A DNA stretch of 64,000 nt from Marinifilum_A sediminis (GCA_947496465.1 CANMCX010000001.1:682001-746000); one strand, 5' to 3'; shown: positions 44,119-52,548, numbered from the stretch's first letter. The notes: generated by a model from the sequence alone, not told the origin. Program-made: numbers and translations.

Positions 44119-45645
44119 GTGAACAAAAACATTCAACTATCCATTTTATCAGGAATTTTACTGGGATTACCATTTTGCATTCCCCAACTTTTTTTCCTAA
44201 TATTTTTTGCATGGATTCCATTATTGTGGATTGAGGAAAAAACAAGTCATCACCCAAATCCATATCTCCTTTTCAATTATGCATTTTTAAGTTTTGCTAT
44301 TTGGAATACCATGGCTTACTGGTGGGTTTCTCAAGCTCAACTGATAGGTGTCATCCTAATCATTTTAATCAATTCAATGCTGCTTGCGCTGATATTTTGG
44401 TTGATCAGCAAAGCAAAAAGCATTCTTAAAATATCTATTTTATTCCCTTTTCTTATTATTTGGTTAGGATTTGAATATTTCCATACCCGTTGGGATTTAG
44501 CCTGGCCATGGCTCAACCTGGGAAATACTTTTGCCTCAGTTCCACAATGGGTGCAATGGTACGATTTTACAGGAACACGCGGTGGTAGTTTGTGGATTAT
44601 CTTGGTCAACATTAGCTTGTTTGTAATCATTAAACGCTCAAAAAATTTTCGCTACAGGCAAATTGTATTTTTAATTCTCTTACTAGGAATCCCTCTTCTT
44701 TATTCTTCCATTCGTATGGATAGTAGAGAAGTAGTGTTAGAACAGAAAACCTTTGCCCTCATCCAACCCAATTTGGATCCTTATACCGAAAAATTTGTAC
44801 CCGAAAATGAGAGAATCCACTTCGAAGAATTTATCGCTACAGCGGATTCTATCTGTGAACTAATTCATCCAGATTATCTATTCGGACCCGAAACATTAAT
44901 TCTTCAATCTATTGATGAAGAAAGACCAGATTCATCCTATTATTTCAGACAATTATTAAATCTGAAAAAGAAATATCCTAAAACCAGCTTTCTTTTGGGT
45001 GTTCACAGCAAGAAAGAGATAAAGGAAAAAGAAGATTCATACAATACAGCTCTATTTTTATCTGGTTCTACACCCGAATATTATCACAAAATAAAATTGG
45101 TCCCTTTATTTGAGAGAATGCCTTTCGATAAATATCTTGGGTTTCTAAAAGAATATTCATTAGAAATTGGCGGATATCACGGAACCTACAGTAGTCGAAA
45201 TCAAAAAAAATATTTTTTATCTGATAGCACTGCTATTGTTCCTGTGGTTTGTTTTGAGTCTATTTTTGGAGATTACTGTGCTCAACGAGTTCCTGAACAG
45301 TCAGGCTTTCTATGCATGATTACCAATGATGGATGGTGGAAAACCACTCCTGGTTATCTCCATCATTTTAATTTTAGCCGCTTGCGTGCAATTGAAACCC
45401 GACGACATTACATTCGTGTAGCCAATAATGGAATTTCGGCACATATTAACTCCAAAGGCACGGTAATTGCTAAAACAAAATGGTGGCACAAAACAATACT
45501 TACAGGAGAACTAAGTTTATTAAAAGGACAAACATTCTATTCGGAGCATGGTGATTACATAGGCAGAATTTGTCTGTTTTTTAGTTTGCTTTTATTAATG
45601 TTTGTTAAAATTCGTGCTTACACCACCCAATTGCCAAAAAAATAA
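44119..45645 (+). CDS. lnt: apolipoprotein N-acyltransferase
   Basis: Adds the third acyl chain to the N-terminal cysteine of lipoproteins at the inner membrane. The 508-residue protein has about six N-terminal helices (1-205), then a nitrilase-like periplasmic domain (about 215-480). The catalytic triad is Glu in FGPETLI, Lys in YHKIKLVP and Cys in VVCFESIFGDY. A last helix follows. The start is a GTG at 44119. Presence of Lnt fits the many lipoproteins in this window. Confidence 0.92.
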   Translation: MNKNIQLSILSGILLGLPFCIPQLFFLIFFAWIPLLWIEEKTSHHPNPYLLFNYAFLSFAIWNTMAYWWVSQAQLIGVILIILINSMLLALIFWLISKAKSILKISILFPFLIIWLGFEYFHTRWDLAWPWLNLGNTFASVPQWVQWYDFTGTRGGSLWIILVNISLFVIIKRSKNFRYRQIVFLILLLGIPLLYSSIRMDSREVVLEQKTFALIQPNLDPYTEKFVPENERIHFEEFIATADSICELIHPDYLFGPETLILQSIDEERPDSSYYFRQLLNLKKKYPKTSFLLGVHSKKEIKEKEDSYNTALFLSGSTPEYYHKIKLVPLFERMPFDKYLGFLKEYSLEIGGYHGTYSSRNQKKYFLSDSTAIVPVVCFESIFGDYCAQRVPEQSGFLCMITNDGWWKTTPGYLHHFNFSRLRAIETRRHYIRVANNGISAHINSKGTVIAKTKWWHKTILTGELSLLKGQTFYSEHGDYIGRICLFFSLLLLMFVKIRAYTTQLPKK

Positions 45646-45699
45646 TTGGAAAAGGTTTATTTTTAAGCAGTATTTAAAAACTTCATAAACACATATCAT

Positions 45700-46743
45700 A
45701 TGCATCGATTACTACTTGCCCTTTTGGCTTTTTGCATGATTACAGGAAACTCCTATGCAGCCAAACACAAAAAAATAGAGAAGACTTTTAAGTCTGTTGA
45801 AAACCTTAAAATAGACGCTCACTACGGCAAAATTCAGATTAAAACCTGGGATAAAGACGAAATTCGTTTCGAGGTTTTAATTACGGTTGACGGATCGAAA
45901 GAAGAGAAAAACGAAACCATGGCTGAGAACATTAATATCGACTTCACCGAAGGCGATCAGCAATTGGTAGCTCAGACCGTTTTAGGTGATTTCTTCTCTA
46001 TTAAGAAGTTAACCAATTCCTTATTCAATAAAGGAAAGATTAAGATTAACTACAGTGTACAAATGCCAGCCAATGTAAATCTGGAATTGGTGCACAAAAA
46101 TGGCGATGTCTTCATGGATGATCACAATGCAAAACTTAACTTGGATCATAGCAACGGAAACTTTACTGCAAAGGCATTAAATGGTGAGAACAATCTAAAA
46201 CTATCTAGCGTAAAGCTAAAAGTGGATCAATTGAACAACACTGAATTGGAAGCCGCCGGATCGAAATTAAAAATTGAGAATGCAAATAAGATTACTGGTG
46301 AAAGTCGCGATTCTGAATTCAACATCCAGGTTATCGACAATTTAAACATTAAATCATCTCGCGATAAATTCGATATTAAAGAGATTGAATACCTATACGG
46401 ATCGTCGAATTTCTCGAAGTTCGAAATTGCACAAATGGGTGGTGAAATTGATTACGATCTAAAATTTGGTCACATCAATGTTTTCAACATTAACAACATG
46501 TACTCTTTTATTAAGCTCGATTCGAAATATGCAAACATTGGCTTAAGCTTTATGGAGGGCTGCAATATGGAGTATGAAATCAATCACAAGTCGGTTAAGT
46601 TCGATAACTCGAACGATTTTACATTGAAAAACGAAACAACCGCCGACAAGAAAACTTTTGTAGCCAAAGGAAAAATTGGCAACAAGAAAACCTTCTCGAA
46701 ACTTAATATTCGCGCAAACAACTGTAAAATGCGTTTGGAATAA
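45700..46743 (+). CDS. secreted beta-helix-like protein (DUF4097-like)
   Basis: The 347-residue protein has a signal peptide (1-20, ending SYAA) and no other membrane part. The body is a long series of short strands with alternating hydrophobic residues (for example NLKIDAHYGKIQIKTWDKDEIRF at the start, marked by Y, G, W and D), typical of the DUF4097/adhesin-like single-stranded beta-helix. It probably acts in the periplasm or at the surface. Function unknown. It is the last gene before a strong bidirectional terminator. Confidence 0.7.
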   Translation: MHRLLLALLAFCMITGNSYAAKHKKIEKTFKSVENLKIDAHYGKIQIKTWDKDEIRFEVLITVDGSKEEKNETMAENINIDFTEGDQQLVAQTVLGDFFSIKKLTNSLFNKGKIKINYSVQMPANVNLELVHKNGDVFMDDHNAKLNLDHSNGNFTAKALNGENNLKLSSVKLKVDQLNNTELEAAGSKLKIENANKITGESRDSEFNIQVIDNLNIKSSRDKFDIKEIEYLYGSSNFSKFEIAQMGGEIDYDLKFGHINVFNINNMYSFIKLDSKYANIGLSFMEGCNMEYEINHKSVKFDNSNDFTLKNETTADKKTFVAKGKIGNKKTFSKLNIRANNCKMRLE

Positions 46744-46772
46744 AACTCCTGAATCTTACAAAAAGAACTTTT

Positions 46773-46803
46773 AAAAAAGACCAACTCCTAGTTGGTCTTT
46801 TTT
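46773..46803. terminator. bidirectional terminator
   Basis: Perfect 14-base arms AAAAAAGACCAACT / AGTTGGTCTTTTTT with a CCT loop. It ends the pth-to-46743 gene run and lies before the stop of the convergent gene at 46855. Confidence 0.93.
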
Positions 46804-46854
46804 GTGTTTTTTTCTTTTGGGTAGTACTTAAATAATAAATATTCATTAGTATAA

Positions 46855-47361
46855 TTAAACACCATAACCTTCATTATAACATTTAATATTACTTGCATCA
46901 ATAATCTCAATTCGTTTCTTCTTAATATTTAACCTCCATGAATTAATAATATTTACAAAGAATTCTTCTGTTTGGAATTCTTGTTTTTGAATTCTAGCTA
47001 AAGCCACTATTTCACAATCAATTTCTTCATCAAGAAAACACATCATATTTTGTAAATAACAGTTATCCTCCCTATTTACTTTCAGAATGTCTATAATTTT
47101 GAACTGATCTTCGTGTAGGCTCTCCATAAATAACAAATAGGAAGTTTCGTTAAATAATATTGTCATCCCATATTTTTGGTTTTGGAATTGTCCAATATAG
47201 CCTTTTGCATACAGACTGTAATCTTCAAATGAAGTCAGTTCTGAATATTTTGAATATAAACTATCAGAAGTAATAGTGTATCTATCGAATAACTTAAAAT
47301 TCTGTGCCTGAGTTGGCATAAACACAATAAATATAAATAGGATAGCAAAGATTTGCTTCAT
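46855..47361 (-). CDS. small secreted protein of unknown function
   Basis: The 168-residue protein has a signal peptide (1-19, ending TQAQ) and then a soluble chain with mixed alpha/beta character (LFDRYTITSDSLYSKYSELTS near the start, marked by its Tyr and Ser content). Two cysteine pairs (in DNCYLQNMMCFL and EIDCEIV) could form disulfides in the periplasm. No family is recognised. It is the most downstream of a group of leftward small genes. Confidence 0.6.
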   Translation of the reverse strand: MKQIFAILFIFIVFMPTQAQNFKLFDRYTITSDSLYSKYSELTSFEDYSLYAKGYIGQFQNQKYGMTILFNETSYLLFMESLHEDQFKIIDILKVNREDNCYLQNMMCFLDEEIDCEIVALARIQKQEFQTEEFFVNIINSWRLNIKKKRIEIIDASNIKCYNEGYGV

Positions 47362-47463
47362 AATGTCTGATTATAGAATTGCTGAGTTTCATGTCTATTT
47401 TAATAGTATTGCTTTATTAACCAAACAAATGATCAAACTCAAATTTAATTCACTAGTAAAAAA

Positions 47464-47640
47464 CTATTTCTTCAACTTTTCCTTTTTCAAGAAATTATAA
47501 ATAAGTCCATTTTCTAAAGCAGCTGCAACCAATAGAATGCCAAATAACGTTTGATAATTTTCGGTTCCTCTATACAAATAAGAGGCTGATAGAATTACAG
47601 CAGCCCATATAATCGCATTAATTATTAAGATTTTTTTCAT
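47464..47640 (-). CDS. 58-residue membrane peptide
   Basis: A short complete reading frame (ATG at 47640, TAG stop at 47464) coding for 58 residues. The sequence starts MKKILIINAIIWAAVILSAS and has a second hydrophobic stretch (TLFGILLVAAAL), so two membrane helices joined by the short loop YLYRGTENYQ, and a basic tail (FLKKEKLKK). Its start is seven bases past the stop of the serine hydrolase gene, so the two are probably translated together. Basic tail, hydrophobic pattern and spacing are all as in a real gene. Function unknown. Confidence 0.68.
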   Translation of the reverse strand: MKKILIINAIIWAAVILSASYLYRGTENYQTLFGILLVAAALENGLIYNFLKKEKLKK

Positions 47641-47647
47641 ATGCTCA

Positions 47648-48760
47648 TTAATTGTTTTCGGTAATTACTTTCAAAATTGCAGGTATGATCGGCGCCACTC
47701 CTCTTTGTGGCCAATGCTGACTGTAATTTACAGCAATAGCTGTTTTTATTTCAGGAAAATAAACTACCTGTGTGCCCCAAAAACCTGAATGAGAATATGC
47801 CTCTTTACCATCAATATCCATTTTCCAGATTCCCATTCTGTAATCCAAAGATTGCTCGGTATTGTAGACCACAGGTTCCAACATTTTATTTAAGGTACTT
47901 TTGTTGTGGAATACCTCATGAGCAAATAGTTTTTGATAGAAAATGCTCAAATCAGCTGTAGTTGATAACAATCCTCCACCACCATAATAATCCAGCGATG
48001 GATGAAAATTGTACGTATCTGCATTCTCATGATACTGATGAACCCTTCTTCCTGAAAAATCACCCTCAAAATCTTCCATATAGGTATCATTCAAACCCAA
48101 AGCTTTCAGGTTTAATTGTTCCATTATGGCATCACCCATCGATTTTCCTGTGATGCGTTCTATTATTTCACCAAGTAAAATGTATCCGGTATCCGAATAA
48201 CTAAATTGCTTGCCTACTTCCCCAACTGGTGTAGCGTAAGTAATCAAATCGGTAATCGTCTCGGTTCGCGTCCACACATGTCTTGTGTTCATGAATTCGA
48301 TCGAAAACTTATGCGATTGGGTATGCTCGGCAAGACCACTCGAATGAGTCAATAAATGTCTGATTAAGATCTGATCCACCTTGTATCCTCCACCTTTTAA
48401 AATATCAATATGCTCTTCCGAAACATACTTAGCAATTGGATCATCCAAACTCAATTTCTCATCCTCCCACAAGCGTAGAACCGTAGCTGCTACAAATGTT
48501 TTGGTTACACTGGCAATTCTAAATGTCTGATCAGACTTTAATACCGTTTTGTCTTCCTTATCGGATACGCCAGATGCTCCACTCCAAACAATATCCTTGT
48601 CTACAGAATTAACATTTACCAAAATCCCGGGGTTGTTTTCATTCACTTCTTTATCCAATTCCACTTGAAATTGCTTGATACAATCAGCTTTTTTATCAAC
48701 ACAACTAGAGATTAGCAGGGTTACAAATACAATTAAAAATGTAAATTTTGTGAGTTTCAT
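47648..48760 (-). CDS. serine hydrolase of the beta-lactamase class C/PBP4* family, lipoprotein
   Basis: The 370-residue protein has a lipoprotein signal (lipobox ending at Cys20, LISSC), so it is membrane-anchored. The catalytic SxxK is S84-V-T-K87 in RIASVTKTF. The second motif is YSDTGY (YSD where many have YxN), and HSGFWGT near the end is the KTG-type box. These hydrolases include peptidases, esterases and beta-lactamase relatives; the real substrate is unknown and antibiotic hydrolysis is not implied. It precedes the small membrane peptide gene. Confidence 0.86.
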   Translation of the reverse strand: MKLTKFTFLIVFVTLLISSCVDKKADCIKQFQVELDKEVNENNPGILVNVNSVDKDIVWSGASGVSDKEDKTVLKSDQTFRIASVTKTFVAATVLRLWEDEKLSLDDPIAKYVSEEHIDILKGGGYKVDQILIRHLLTHSSGLAEHTQSHKFSIEFMNTRHVWTRTETITDLITYATPVGEVGKQFSYSDTGYILLGEIIERITGKSMGDAIMEQLNLKALGLNDTYMEDFEGDFSGRRVHQYHENADTYNFHPSLDYYGGGGLLSTTADLSIFYQKLFAHEVFHNKSTLNKMLEPVVYNTEQSLDYRMGIWKMDIDGKEAYSHSGFWGTQVVYFPEIKTAIAVNYSQHWPQRGVAPIIPAILKVITENN

Positions 48761-48786
48761 ATTGGGTTAATTTATTATTGGTGGTT

Positions 48787-49182
48787 CTATTTATTCTTTA
48801 AATTCCTATTTCCCGAAAAGGTATAAAAAAGGAAACAGCCTAACAGCATTGCGATAACGCCAATCATGATATCGTAAGATTTTAGATGCGGAATTATTGA
48901 GGATAAGAATTCTTGAAAGCTTTCTTTACCGATGAAGAGAAAAATTAAAGCAGCTATTATCGCTAAATATGCAAAACCTTTAACAACAAGAGGATGTTTT
49001 GATGCCTTAGCAGCTATTATCAGCAAAACTCCAAATACGATCCTAACGACAATTGCAGAAACATACAACCAACTGCTTTCCTGATGGTCTTCCATCCACG
49101 CAAAAATAATTTCAGGTTGAACCAGCAATAAAATACCTAAAAGAAAAATCAGTACTCCTAATAATCTGATGGCGAATTTCAT
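48787..49182 (-). CDS. four-helix membrane protein
   Basis: A 131-residue integral membrane protein with four hydrophobic segments (about 5-26, 42-60, 67-85, 103-123) and a short basic tail (NRNLKNK). No family is recognised and there are no catalytic motifs. It starts 26 bases upstream of the serine hydrolase gene on the same strand and may be its operon partner. Confidence 0.65.
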   Translation of the reverse strand: MKFAIRLLGVLIFLLGILLLVQPEIIFAWMEDHQESSWLYVSAIVVRIVFGVLLIIAAKASKHPLVVKGFAYLAIIAALIFLFIGKESFQEFLSSIIPHLKSYDIMIGVIAMLLGCFLFYTFSGNRNLKNK

Positions 49183-49322
49183 GATTGAGTTTTTTAAGAA
49201 TATTTGCTAATTGATAGAAATAGTCAATTTACCTCATCAAGTTACATGAATTAGTAGCAGTCTAAAAGCCTTTATTTAAAACTATATCTCCTATTATTTG
49301 TAAACATTTTTGATACATATTT
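49183..49322. other. non-coding gap
   Basis: AT-rich sequence between the broken gene and the four-helix membrane protein gene; no hairpin with a T run, promoter box or reading frame was recognised. Confidence 0.5.
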
Positions 49323-49808
49323 TTAATATTTCAGTTCTAATTCGTTTATATCTTTATTTACCTTAATCCAAGGTAATTCAGTTTTTGAAGTATCCACCGA
49401 TTCAATTATTTTTAAGAAACTCGTTAATTTTGTTACTTCAACGATTCTCCGATTATAACCCAATACACCATTATCTTGCATTTGAAATTCAATTGTTTTA
49501 AACTCAAAATGTCAATTTTCATAAAGTACTGTTTGCGTTTTCCACTCTCCAGTCCGATCAAATAATTCTGTTATAATCCCAGTTAATAAAACAGCAGCAA
49601 CTGTCACTATACCTATATAATTCTTTGGCTTTTTAAATGAAAGAAAATGCAATATTGCGTAGATAACTCCTAAAAATGTTGCAACAGCACATATATTTCT
49701 TATCAATTCATTTGTAATTACAAGATCTGTAACAATTGTAATGATCCATACTATTGATGCAATTGTCCAAAATACAACAATCAGAATATCTATAATTTTC
49801 TTAATCAT
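49323..49808 (-). pseudogene. small membrane protein gene split by an in-frame TGA
   Basis: Residues 1-98 (ATG at 49808) encode three hydrophobic segments followed by a charged segment ending VLYEN. A TGA stop lies at 49514-49512. In the same frame the sequence then codes for another 62 residues with normal composition (HFEFKTIEFQMQDNG..., ending NELELKY) before a TAA at 49325-49323. Together they make a 160-residue protein plus one recoded position. The simplest reading is a nonsense mutation; readthrough or a sequencing error are alternatives. The gene start overlaps the stop of the upstream lipoprotein gene by four bases. Confidence 0.68.
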
Positions 49809-50236
49809 TTATTCTCTCCCCATTTTGCATTTGCTACTTTTATGAATGAACGATATTTTTCTTTATCACCATCAATATATAATTTGAAAGTTGAATTATC
49901 CTTCCTGGTTATTAAAAGGTAAGAACTATACGTCCATGCCTGTGTGTTATCAACCGATTCAATATTTACAATATCAGAATAATAGGCAAATTCCTTATAT
50001 GATTTACTCTCATCCTTGTCAACCCAGTATGACGCAATTCTATAATCAGTGATTAAATTTCCACTAGTCTTAATATTCATAGAAGTCGAGAATAAAAGTA
50101 ATTTTTCATTGTCATTTAGCAATCCTAGTTTTTGTATATAATCCAGATCAGAATCAGATAATTTGCTATCATTCAGTATTAATGAACAACTTGCTGTACA
50201 AAACATCAGTAAGAATATTAATCGCATCTTTTTCAT
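49805..50236 (-). CDS. small predicted lipoprotein
   Basis: The 143-residue protein has a hydrophobic N terminus and a lipoprotein-type cysteine at residue 17 (TASC; the -3 position is Thr, so not ideal). The chain has a beta-rich region around WAYSSYLLITRKDNSTFKLYID, marked by its paired aromatics. No family is recognised. Its last bases overlap the start of the TGA-split membrane protein gene (ATGA), so the two were made to be translated together. Confidence 0.62.
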   Translation of the reverse strand: MKKMRLIFLLMFCTASCSLILNDSKLSDSDLDYIQKLGLLNDNEKLLLFSTSMNIKTSGNLITDYRIASYWVDKDESKSYKEFAYYSDIVNIESVDNTQAWTYSSYLLITRKDNSTFKLYIDGDKEKYRSFIKVANAKWGENK

Positions 50237-50432
50237 CTAAATTAATTTTTAACAATATATCCCAACCTTAGTATATTTAGTTTTGTCATTGAATCTACAA
50301 AACAATAAGCCTTTAACAAAGCATTGTAAATGATATTTTAAACCAGCTTGTTCAGAAAATTTAACTATTGACACACTTTAATGAACAGACTCTTGAATAG
50401 CCCCTTATTTTATTTGAACACTGTGGTACTTG
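50237..50432. other. non-coding region upstream of the repeat array
   Basis: No gene is seen. An exact -7 match TAGTTTTG lies at 50278-50285 on the plus strand, facing the repeat array and the gene at 50745, without a recognisable -33 element. Confidence 0.4.
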
Positions 50433-50648
50433 TTCCGTAACTGACTTGATCTGATCCGTAACAATGGTTTTATCTTCCGTACACAATTTTTCCCGTTCCG
50501 TTACAGCTTGCTGGTATTCCGTTCAGAGTTTCACAAAGGGAAGCTACTCTTTGCTGTTACGGAAGTCTCATCTCGTGTCACGGAAACTATTTTGGCTGTC
50601 ACGGAAGGATAAGCCTGTGTTACGGAACTATCACCAAGGCGTACGGAA
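50433..50648. repeat. two-armed 21-base-period repeat array
   Basis: Left arm: TTCCGTAAC-type motifs start at 50433, 50454, 50475, 50496 and 50517, each exactly 21 bases apart. Right arm: the inverse motif (GTTACGGAA or GTCACGGAA) starts at 50556, 50577, 50598, 50619 and 50640, again every 21 bases. The two arms are mirror images about 50540.5. The 12 bases between motifs share no sequence. A 21-base step is two turns of DNA, so all motifs lie on one face of the helix. Confidence 0.9.
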
Positions 50649-50744
50649 AACCTATACGATCTCACAAATGAGAACTTTTAACATCTTTTAAAGTCAAGGA
50701 TCGCATGCTTTTTGCTATATTCAACCGAAACAAAAATTGACAAC

Positions 50745-51314
50745 ATGAAAAAATTAGCAATATTATTACTTGTATGTTTTAGCATAAGCCCGGCATTCGC
50801 TCAAAAAAAATTGAAACAACATTTCGAGAAAGACTTAATTAGCTATACCACCGCTTTTAACAACAAACAGTGGAATGTGGTTACCGAAATGATGTATCCT
50901 CGTGTTTTTGAGATGATGAGCAAAGACAATATGGTAATGATAATGCAAGGAATGGACAATATGGGCGTGAAAATGACCACCGATTTTAAATCCATCGATA
51001 AAATTTCGGATGTTGTGGAATCGGGCAAAGAAAAATATTGCAAGATATACTACTATGGTGTGGTTAAGGTAAAACTTTCGGGTTTAATGAGCCAGGGCAG
51101 TAGTTTGGTACAGCCAAAATTCGAAGCGGAATTCGGAAAAGAGAACGTAAAGTACAACGAAGAAAGCAATTCGTTTACCATACAGGCACACCGATCGATG
51201 GTGGCTGTTGCCGATAAAAAAACGGATAACTGGAAATATATAGATATCAATTCTCCACAGGCCAAAGGACTTCAAAAACTGATACCTGCAAATGTAAAAC
51301 AGAGATTGAATTAA
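50745..51314 (+). CDS. secreted protein of unknown function
   Basis: The ATG at 50745 is used because the signal peptide (MKKLAILLLVCF, ending AFAQ) starts there; a TTG at 50712 would add an unlikely leader. The mature chain of about 170 residues begins KKLKQHFEKDLISYTTAFNN and is followed by NKQWNVVTEMMYPRVFEMM, then beta-rich segments. The pattern of a helical start and curved sheet recalls NTF2-like folds, but this is not certain. It is the first gene right of the repeat array. Confidence 0.62.
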   Translation: MKKLAILLLVCFSISPAFAQKKLKQHFEKDLISYTTAFNNKQWNVVTEMMYPRVFEMMSKDNMVMIMQGMDNMGVKMTTDFKSIDKISDVVESGKEKYCKIYYYGVVKVKLSGLMSQGSSLVQPKFEAEFGKENVKYNEESNSFTIQAHRSMVAVADKKTDNWKYIDINSPQAKGLQKLIPANVKQRLN

Positions 51315-51478
51315 ATTCAATACCAAATATCAAGCAACAAGTAGTAAAAATTGAACTTAAAGCTATTATCAGTATTGGAATAAAAGCAGATTTCAATTAT
51401 CTTAGAAAAAGAACACAATCCCCTTTAGAACATTTCCAAAAAAATCGGAAGGTCACGGGGGTCTAAACACCACTCTCT

Positions 51479-52456
51479 ATGAAAATATATTTCTCAGGAT
51501 CGATACGAGGAGGACAGCAAGATGCTGAACTTTATCAGGAAATCATTACAGATTTAAAACAATATGGTACTGTACTAACCGAACATATCGGAAATAAAAT
51601 ACAGGATAGCAGTTTAAACGACGAAGAAATTCATAACCGTGACGTGGAGTGGCTGGAAGAATCGGATGTGGTCGTTGCCGAAGTTACCACTACATCACTG
51701 GGAGTTGGCTATGAAATTGGTCGCGCTGTTGAAATGAAAAAGCCAATTGTTTGTTTGTATAGAACCGAATTTGGAAAAAATGTTTCGGCTATGATTCGTG
51801 GGTGTGCTCAGTTGAAATGTTTCAAATACAGTACGCTCGACGAAGCTAAAACAATCCTAAAAAAACATTTTAATGCCATTAACATGAACTGGAGAGATTT
51901 CTCCTATCTAAAAAATGGGACTCCTACCCAGTTAGAGGCATACAAGTGCTTAAACAAACTGCATATATTCGATTCACTTCATGAATACAATCCTACTCTT
52001 ACCGGAACTATTCCTATTGATATTGCGATAGATTCGAGCGATTTGGATATTGTTTGCTACTATATGGATGCAGATCGATTTGAGTCAAGAGTTGAATCTC
52101 TGTTTGGAAAGCAAAAAGGATTTACAATTGAGCAAAAAGAAAAGGATGGCTATTGGGTAGTGGTTGCCCGATTTAAATTCCAAAATTTCGATATCGAGAT
52201 ATATGGTTCTCTTTTCCCGGTTATCTCACAAAACTCTTATCGCCATATGCTGATAGAGGATAGAGTGTTGAAACTATTGGGAGAGGAATTTAAACAACAA
52301 GTAATTCAACTAAAAAAAGATGGATTAAAAACAGAGCCAGCTTTTGCCCAGCTTTTACAATTATCGGGTAATCCGTACGTTGAGCTTTTAAAACTTGAGT
52401 TGTACTCCGACAATAAAATCAAAGAAATGTGGGAATTAAATCCCAATCAGGCATAA
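51479..52456 (+). CDS. fusion of a DNPH1-like nucleoside hydrolase/transferase domain with DUF4269
   Basis: The 325-residue protein has two parts. Residues 1-130 match the nucleoside 2-deoxyribosyltransferase/DNPH1 fold: KIYFSGSIRGG at the start, DVEWLEESDVVVAEVT near 55-70 with its acidic residue, and LGVGYEIGRA near 75-85 with the likely catalytic Glu. Residues 135-320 match DUF4269, a family with a nucleotidyltransferase-like centre: GTIPIDIAIDSSDLDIVCY with its Asp pairs. The first domain would cleave deoxynucleotides or transfer deoxyribose. The second is of unknown function. The joint suggests a nucleotide-handling or sanitising role (inference). A terminator follows. Confidence 0.78.
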   Translation: MKIYFSGSIRGGQQDAELYQEIITDLKQYGTVLTEHIGNKIQDSSLNDEEIHNRDVEWLEESDVVVAEVTTTSLGVGYEIGRAVEMKKPIVCLYRTEFGKNVSAMIRGCAQLKCFKYSTLDEAKTILKKHFNAINMNWRDFSYLKNGTPTQLEAYKCLNKLHIFDSLHEYNPTLTGTIPIDIAIDSSDLDIVCYYMDADRFESRVESLFGKQKGFTIEQKEKDGYWVVVARFKFQNFDIEIYGSLFPVISQNSYRHMLIEDRVLKLLGEEFKQQVIQLKKDGLKTEPAFAQLLQLSGNPYVELLKLELYSDNKIKEMWELNPNQA

Positions 52457-52475
52457 CTACAGATTAGGCAATGAT

Positions 52476-52525
52476 AATAGGCTATTCGACAAATGATTTT
52501 CTGATTATTTAAAGAATAGCCTATT
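52476..52525 (+). terminator. terminator of the DNPH1-DUF4269 gene
   Basis: Perfect 12-base arms AATAGGCTATTC / GAATAGCCTATT with a 26-base loop, followed by TTTGG. The promoter box of the next gene overlaps its right arm. Confidence 0.75.
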
Positions 52526-52529
52526 TTTG
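52522..52529 (+). promoter_or_regulatory. -7 box of the two-CW gene
   Basis: TATTTTTG, an exact match, set in the right arm of the preceding terminator. Transcription would begin near 52535, so the ATG at 52549 is the more likely start. Confidence 0.45.
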
Positions 52530-52548
52530 GATGAAGAAAATTGTGAAG

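Noticed and set aside
49512..49514. TGA as selenocysteine codon
   Set aside because: No SECIS-like hairpin was recognised after the codon, the protein resembles no selenoprotein family, and no selenocysteine machinery is in the window.
50433..50648. CRISPR array
   Set aside because: Repeats of about 9 bases with 12-base spacers are far too short, the array changes orientation in the middle, and there are no cas genes in the window.
50464..50691. A 75-codon plus-strand frame through the 21-base array, with Arg-Lys at seven-residue steps
   Set aside because: The periodicity comes from the 21-base DNA repeat. The conserved motif is noncoding in character, equivalent frames on both strands contain stops, and the mirrored arms make a single protein reading unlikely.
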